Below, in pieces: positions 6,881-8,633 of a stretch of 8,633 nucleotides of DNA (its first letter is position 1; each line of letters starts with the position of its first letter). The position numbers and the translations under genes were made by a program. Below the pieces are notes generated by a model. That model was not told the DNA's origin, did no database searches, and worked only from the letters and a program-made list of their open reading frames with translations. The stretch covers positions 1 through 8,633 of the forward strand of contig CANQVY010000047.1 of assembly GCA_947627405.1 (NCBI GenBank). The letters are read 5' to 3'. The stretch comes from an uncultured Bacilli bacterium. Its GTDB lineage: Bacteria; Bacillota_I; Bacilli_A; RF39; UBA660.

Positions 6881-6921
6881 GCTAATATAGGGTTTTTATA
6901 GAATAGAAGGGGAAGATGTTT

Positions 6922-8268
6922 ATGAATAATAGCAATGAACAAAACGAAGTAATTTACTTATATTTGGATGATATAATTCCTAATCGATTTCAACCAAGAG
7001 AACGTTTTGATGAGGGAGCACTAAGAGAACTTGCGGCTTCTATAAAAGAACATGGAGTAATACAACCTATTATAGTAAGAAAAATAGGAGATAAATATGA
7101 AATTATTGCAGGGGAAAGAAGATACAAAGCATCGGCTTTAGCAGGTCTTACCAAAATACCAGCAATTATTAGAAATTTAGATGATAAAGAAACAAGCAAA
7201 GTTGCACTTTTGGAAAATTTACAAAGAAAAAACCTAAGTGCCATAGAAGAAGCAAGAACTTATCAAAAAATACTTGATTTAGATCAGATGACACAATTTG
7301 AACTAGCAAAAACTATGGGAAAATCACAACCTGTTATAGCAAATAAATTAAGATTGTTAACATTGCCAGATGAAGTACAAGAAGCATTATTAAAAGAACA
7401 AATTTCTGAAAGGCATGCAAGAAGCCTATTGTCATTAGAAAATGCAGAAGATCAAATTGAAATGTTACATAAAATAATTAACAATCGTATGACCGTTAGA
7501 GAAACGGATGAAGAAGTGAGAAAAAGAGCAACAACAGATAATTTTGGGTTACCCGGATTAGAAAGTACTGAAAATGTTAGTAAACCAGAAGCGAATACAT
7601 CTATAGACAAAATGCCGCAACCTATACCATTAAATATGGATGAAAAAACTGAAGAACAAGCCATTTCATCAATAAATCCAATATTCGATCAAAATGTTGT
7701 AAATGTACCAGATGTCAATACAATTAGACAACAATCCATTGATATTAATAATGTAAATCAACCTCAATTAAAAACAAAACCATCCTTAGAAAATATACAA
7801 ACACAACTTTCTGAGACAATCGAAAATGAACAACAAAAGTCAGTTGTACCTTTAGAAGATTTGTTAAAAGGATCAAATGATGTTTCGGTAAAAGAAAACA
7901 AGGATGAAAAGCCATTAATAAATTTAGAAGATTTATTAAATGAAGCCAAAGAAGTTCCTATTGAAGAAAAAAACGAAGAAAAAGAATCAAAGCAACAAGA
8001 ACAAAATCAAACGGAAGAATTACTTGAAAAAATAGAATCTAGCGATCAAATGGATACGGAGACCTTAGAGGTGGAAGAATTAAATAATAATGAAAAACCA
8101 TTGCCATCTGTGGTAGACACACAATCAATAAACGTGTTTGATTTGAGATTAGCTATTTCTAATATAAGAGATAAAATTGAAGAGCTTCAAGAAAAAGGAA
8201 TAAAAATAGATTCTGAGGAAATCGATTTTGAAAAACAATATCAGATTATTATCAAAATAGAAAAATAA
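6922..8268 (+). CDS. noc: Nucleoid occlusion protein Noc (ParB family), with long acidic insert
   Basis: Noc binds NBS sites on the chromosome and prevents division over the nucleoid; like ParB it is a CTP-dependent DNA clamp. ATG 6922 is preferred over ATG 6916 because AAGGGG (6907-6912) is 9 nt upstream of it but only 3 nt from the other. Residues are numbered from 6922 (448 in all). The N-terminal domain shows IPNRFQPR (19-26), EHGVIQPIIVR (43-53), GERRYKA (64-70) and ENLQRKN (98-104), the CTP-binding blocks. The helix-turn-helix domain (about 124-149) has GKSQPVIANKLRLLTLP, then SERHARSLL. Q136, K142 and R164 match Noc-type specificity residues, and T147 differs. The last 45 residues (DLRLAISNIRDKIEEL...SEE.DFE) resemble the Noc C-terminal dimerisation domain. 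Between them lies a Glu/Asn/Gln-rich insert of about 200 residues, giving 448 residues against about 283 in B. subtilis. The N-terminal amphipathic helix is absent. The position between rsmG and parA is the noc position. A Spo0J-type ParB is the less likely alternative. Confidence 0.88.
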   Translation: MNNSNEQNEVIYLYLDDIIPNRFQPRERFDEGALRELAASIKEHGVIQPIIVRKIGDKYEIIAGERRYKASALAGLTKIPAIIRNLDDKETSKVALLENLQRKNLSAIEEARTYQKILDLDQMTQFELAKTMGKSQPVIANKLRLLTLPDEVQEALLKEQISERHARSLLSLENAEDQIEMLHKIINNRMTVRETDEEVRKRATTDNFGLPGLESTENVSKPEANTSIDKMPQPIPLNMDEKTEEQAISSINPIFDQNVVNVPDVNTIRQQSIDINNVNQPQLKTKPSLENIQTQLSETIENEQQKSVVPLEDLLKGSNDVSVKENKDEKPLINLEDLLNEAKEVPIEEKNEEKESKQQEQNQTEELLEKIESSDQMDTETLEVEELNNNEKPLPSVVDTQSINVFDLRLAISNIRDKIEELQEKGIKIDSEEIDFEKQYQIIIKIEK

Positions 8269-8273
8269 TAAAC

Positions 8274-8300
8274 AAGTAGATAACATTTCTACTTTTTTTT
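8274..8300 (+). terminator. Intrinsic terminator after noc
   Basis: AAGTAGA (8274-8280) pairs with TCTACTT (8288-8294) around the seven-base loop TAACATT. The Ts at 8293-8300 form the tail. It lies 5 nt after the tandem stops of noc and separates noc from parA, so parA probably depends on its own promoter. Confidence 0.75.
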
Positions 8301-8320
8301 GACAAATTTAATAGAAATCG

Positions 8321-8349
8321 TTTCAAAAAGAAATAATTTTTGATAAAAT
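8321..8349 (+). promoter_or_regulatory. Probable extended -10 promoter for parA
   Basis: TGATAAAAT (8341-8349) is an extended -10 element (TG, one base, TAAAAT), with a weak -35 TTTCAA (8321-8326) at 17-bp spacing. Transcription would start near 8356, about 22 nt before the parA start. A perfect TTGACA at 8299-8304 overlaps the terminator T-tract but has no -10 at a proper distance. Confidence 0.5.
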
Positions 8350-8377
8350 AACATTAGACAAAAGAAAAGGTGATAGT

Positions 8378-8633
8378 ATGAGTAAAGTAATTTCATTGGT
8401 AAATCAAAAAGGCGGAGTAGGAAAAACAACTACAAGTATAAACTTATCATCTTCATTAGCTGTATTAGGGAAAAAAGTATTATTAATTGATTTAGATCCT
8501 CAAGGGAACACAACAACAGGAATAGGCATAAACAAGGGAGAGATTGATAAAAGCATTTATGATGTTTTAACAGGAGATTGCACAATAGTTGATGCAATGC
8601 AAAAAACGAAGTATAGCAATTTGTATGTATTGC
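8378..8633 (+). CDS. parA: Chromosome partitioning ATPase ParA/Soj (N-terminal part, cut by window end)
   Basis: This is the first 85 codons of a ParA/Soj-type ATPase that works with ParB-parS in origin segregation and, in Bacillus, also controls DnaA. It begins MSKVISLVNQKGGVGKTTTS. The deviant Walker A motif KGGVGKTT at residues 11-18 has both lysines (Lys11 and Lys16), and LLIDLDPQGNTTTG (35-48) is the Walker A' block typical of chromosomal Soj proteins. The lack of an N-terminal DNA-binding extension also points to the chromosomal rather than the large plasmid type. The start has AAAAGG (8365-8370) 7 nt upstream. The gene continues past the right edge, where a parB/spo0J gene would be expected next; this cannot be seen. 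Confidence 0.95.
   Translation, partial: MSKVISLVNQKGGVGKTTTSINLSSSLAVLGKKVLLIDLDPQGNTTTGIGINKGEIDKSIYDVLTGDCTIVDAMQKTKYSNLYVL

Noticed and set aside
8317..8336. GTTTC-AAAAA-GAAAT near parA as a parS site
   Set aside because: The half-sites resemble parS (GTTTCACGTGAAAC), but the ACGT centre is missing and the spacing is five instead of four. No parS-like sequence was found elsewhere in the window.

Overview
The window is a chromosomal block next to the replication origin of a very AT-rich, low-GC Gram-positive bacterium (Bacillota). The evidence is the conserved gene order rpmH-rnpA-yidC-jag-mnmE-mnmG-rsmG-noc-parA, all on the + strand. In Bacillus this block runs away from dnaA/oriC, so the origin should lie just left of base 1; it is not inside the window. 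The class is probably Bacilli or a related gut-type lineage, but I cannot name it more closely. All six Trp codons I located in the intact genes are TGG and no gene ends in TGA, which argues for the standard bacterial code rather than the Mycoplasma code.

Layout. Bases 1-107 hold no gene I can support. A strong promoter (108-136) drives rpmH, followed by a small terminator/attenuator hairpin, then rnpA, yidC (a lipoprotein-type YidC) and jag/khpB, which overlaps yidC by 14 nt. Bases 2235-2807 hold the remains of an unrecognised gene of about 190 codons, broken by one stop and two frameshifts. An intrinsic terminator closes this unit. A second promoter drives mnmE-mnmG-rsmG (tRNA U34 modification and 16S rRNA methylation). 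A third promoter drives a ParB-family gene that I identify as noc, closed by its own terminator. parA (soj) starts at 8378 and runs off the right edge.

The most informative signal is a pair of perfect palindromes containing ATTTCCCGGGAAAT, one just upstream of the mnmE promoter and one between mnmE and mnmG. This 14-mer is the known Noc-binding site (NBS) consensus of B. subtilis. The noc gene about 2.6-4 kb downstream encodes a protein with three of the four residues reported to specify NBS rather than parS. The window therefore carries a nucleoid-occlusion regulator together with two of its binding sites.

The Noc protein has an unusual architecture. It has the N-terminal CTP-binding domain, the helix-turn-helix domain and the typical Noc C-terminal dimerisation domain. 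However, an acidic, probably disordered insert of about 200 residues lies between the last two, and the N-terminal amphipathic membrane-targeting helix of Bacillus Noc is missing. Other oddities are an L34 protein four residues short, an enlarged outer segment in YidC, and the decayed gene between jag and mnmE.
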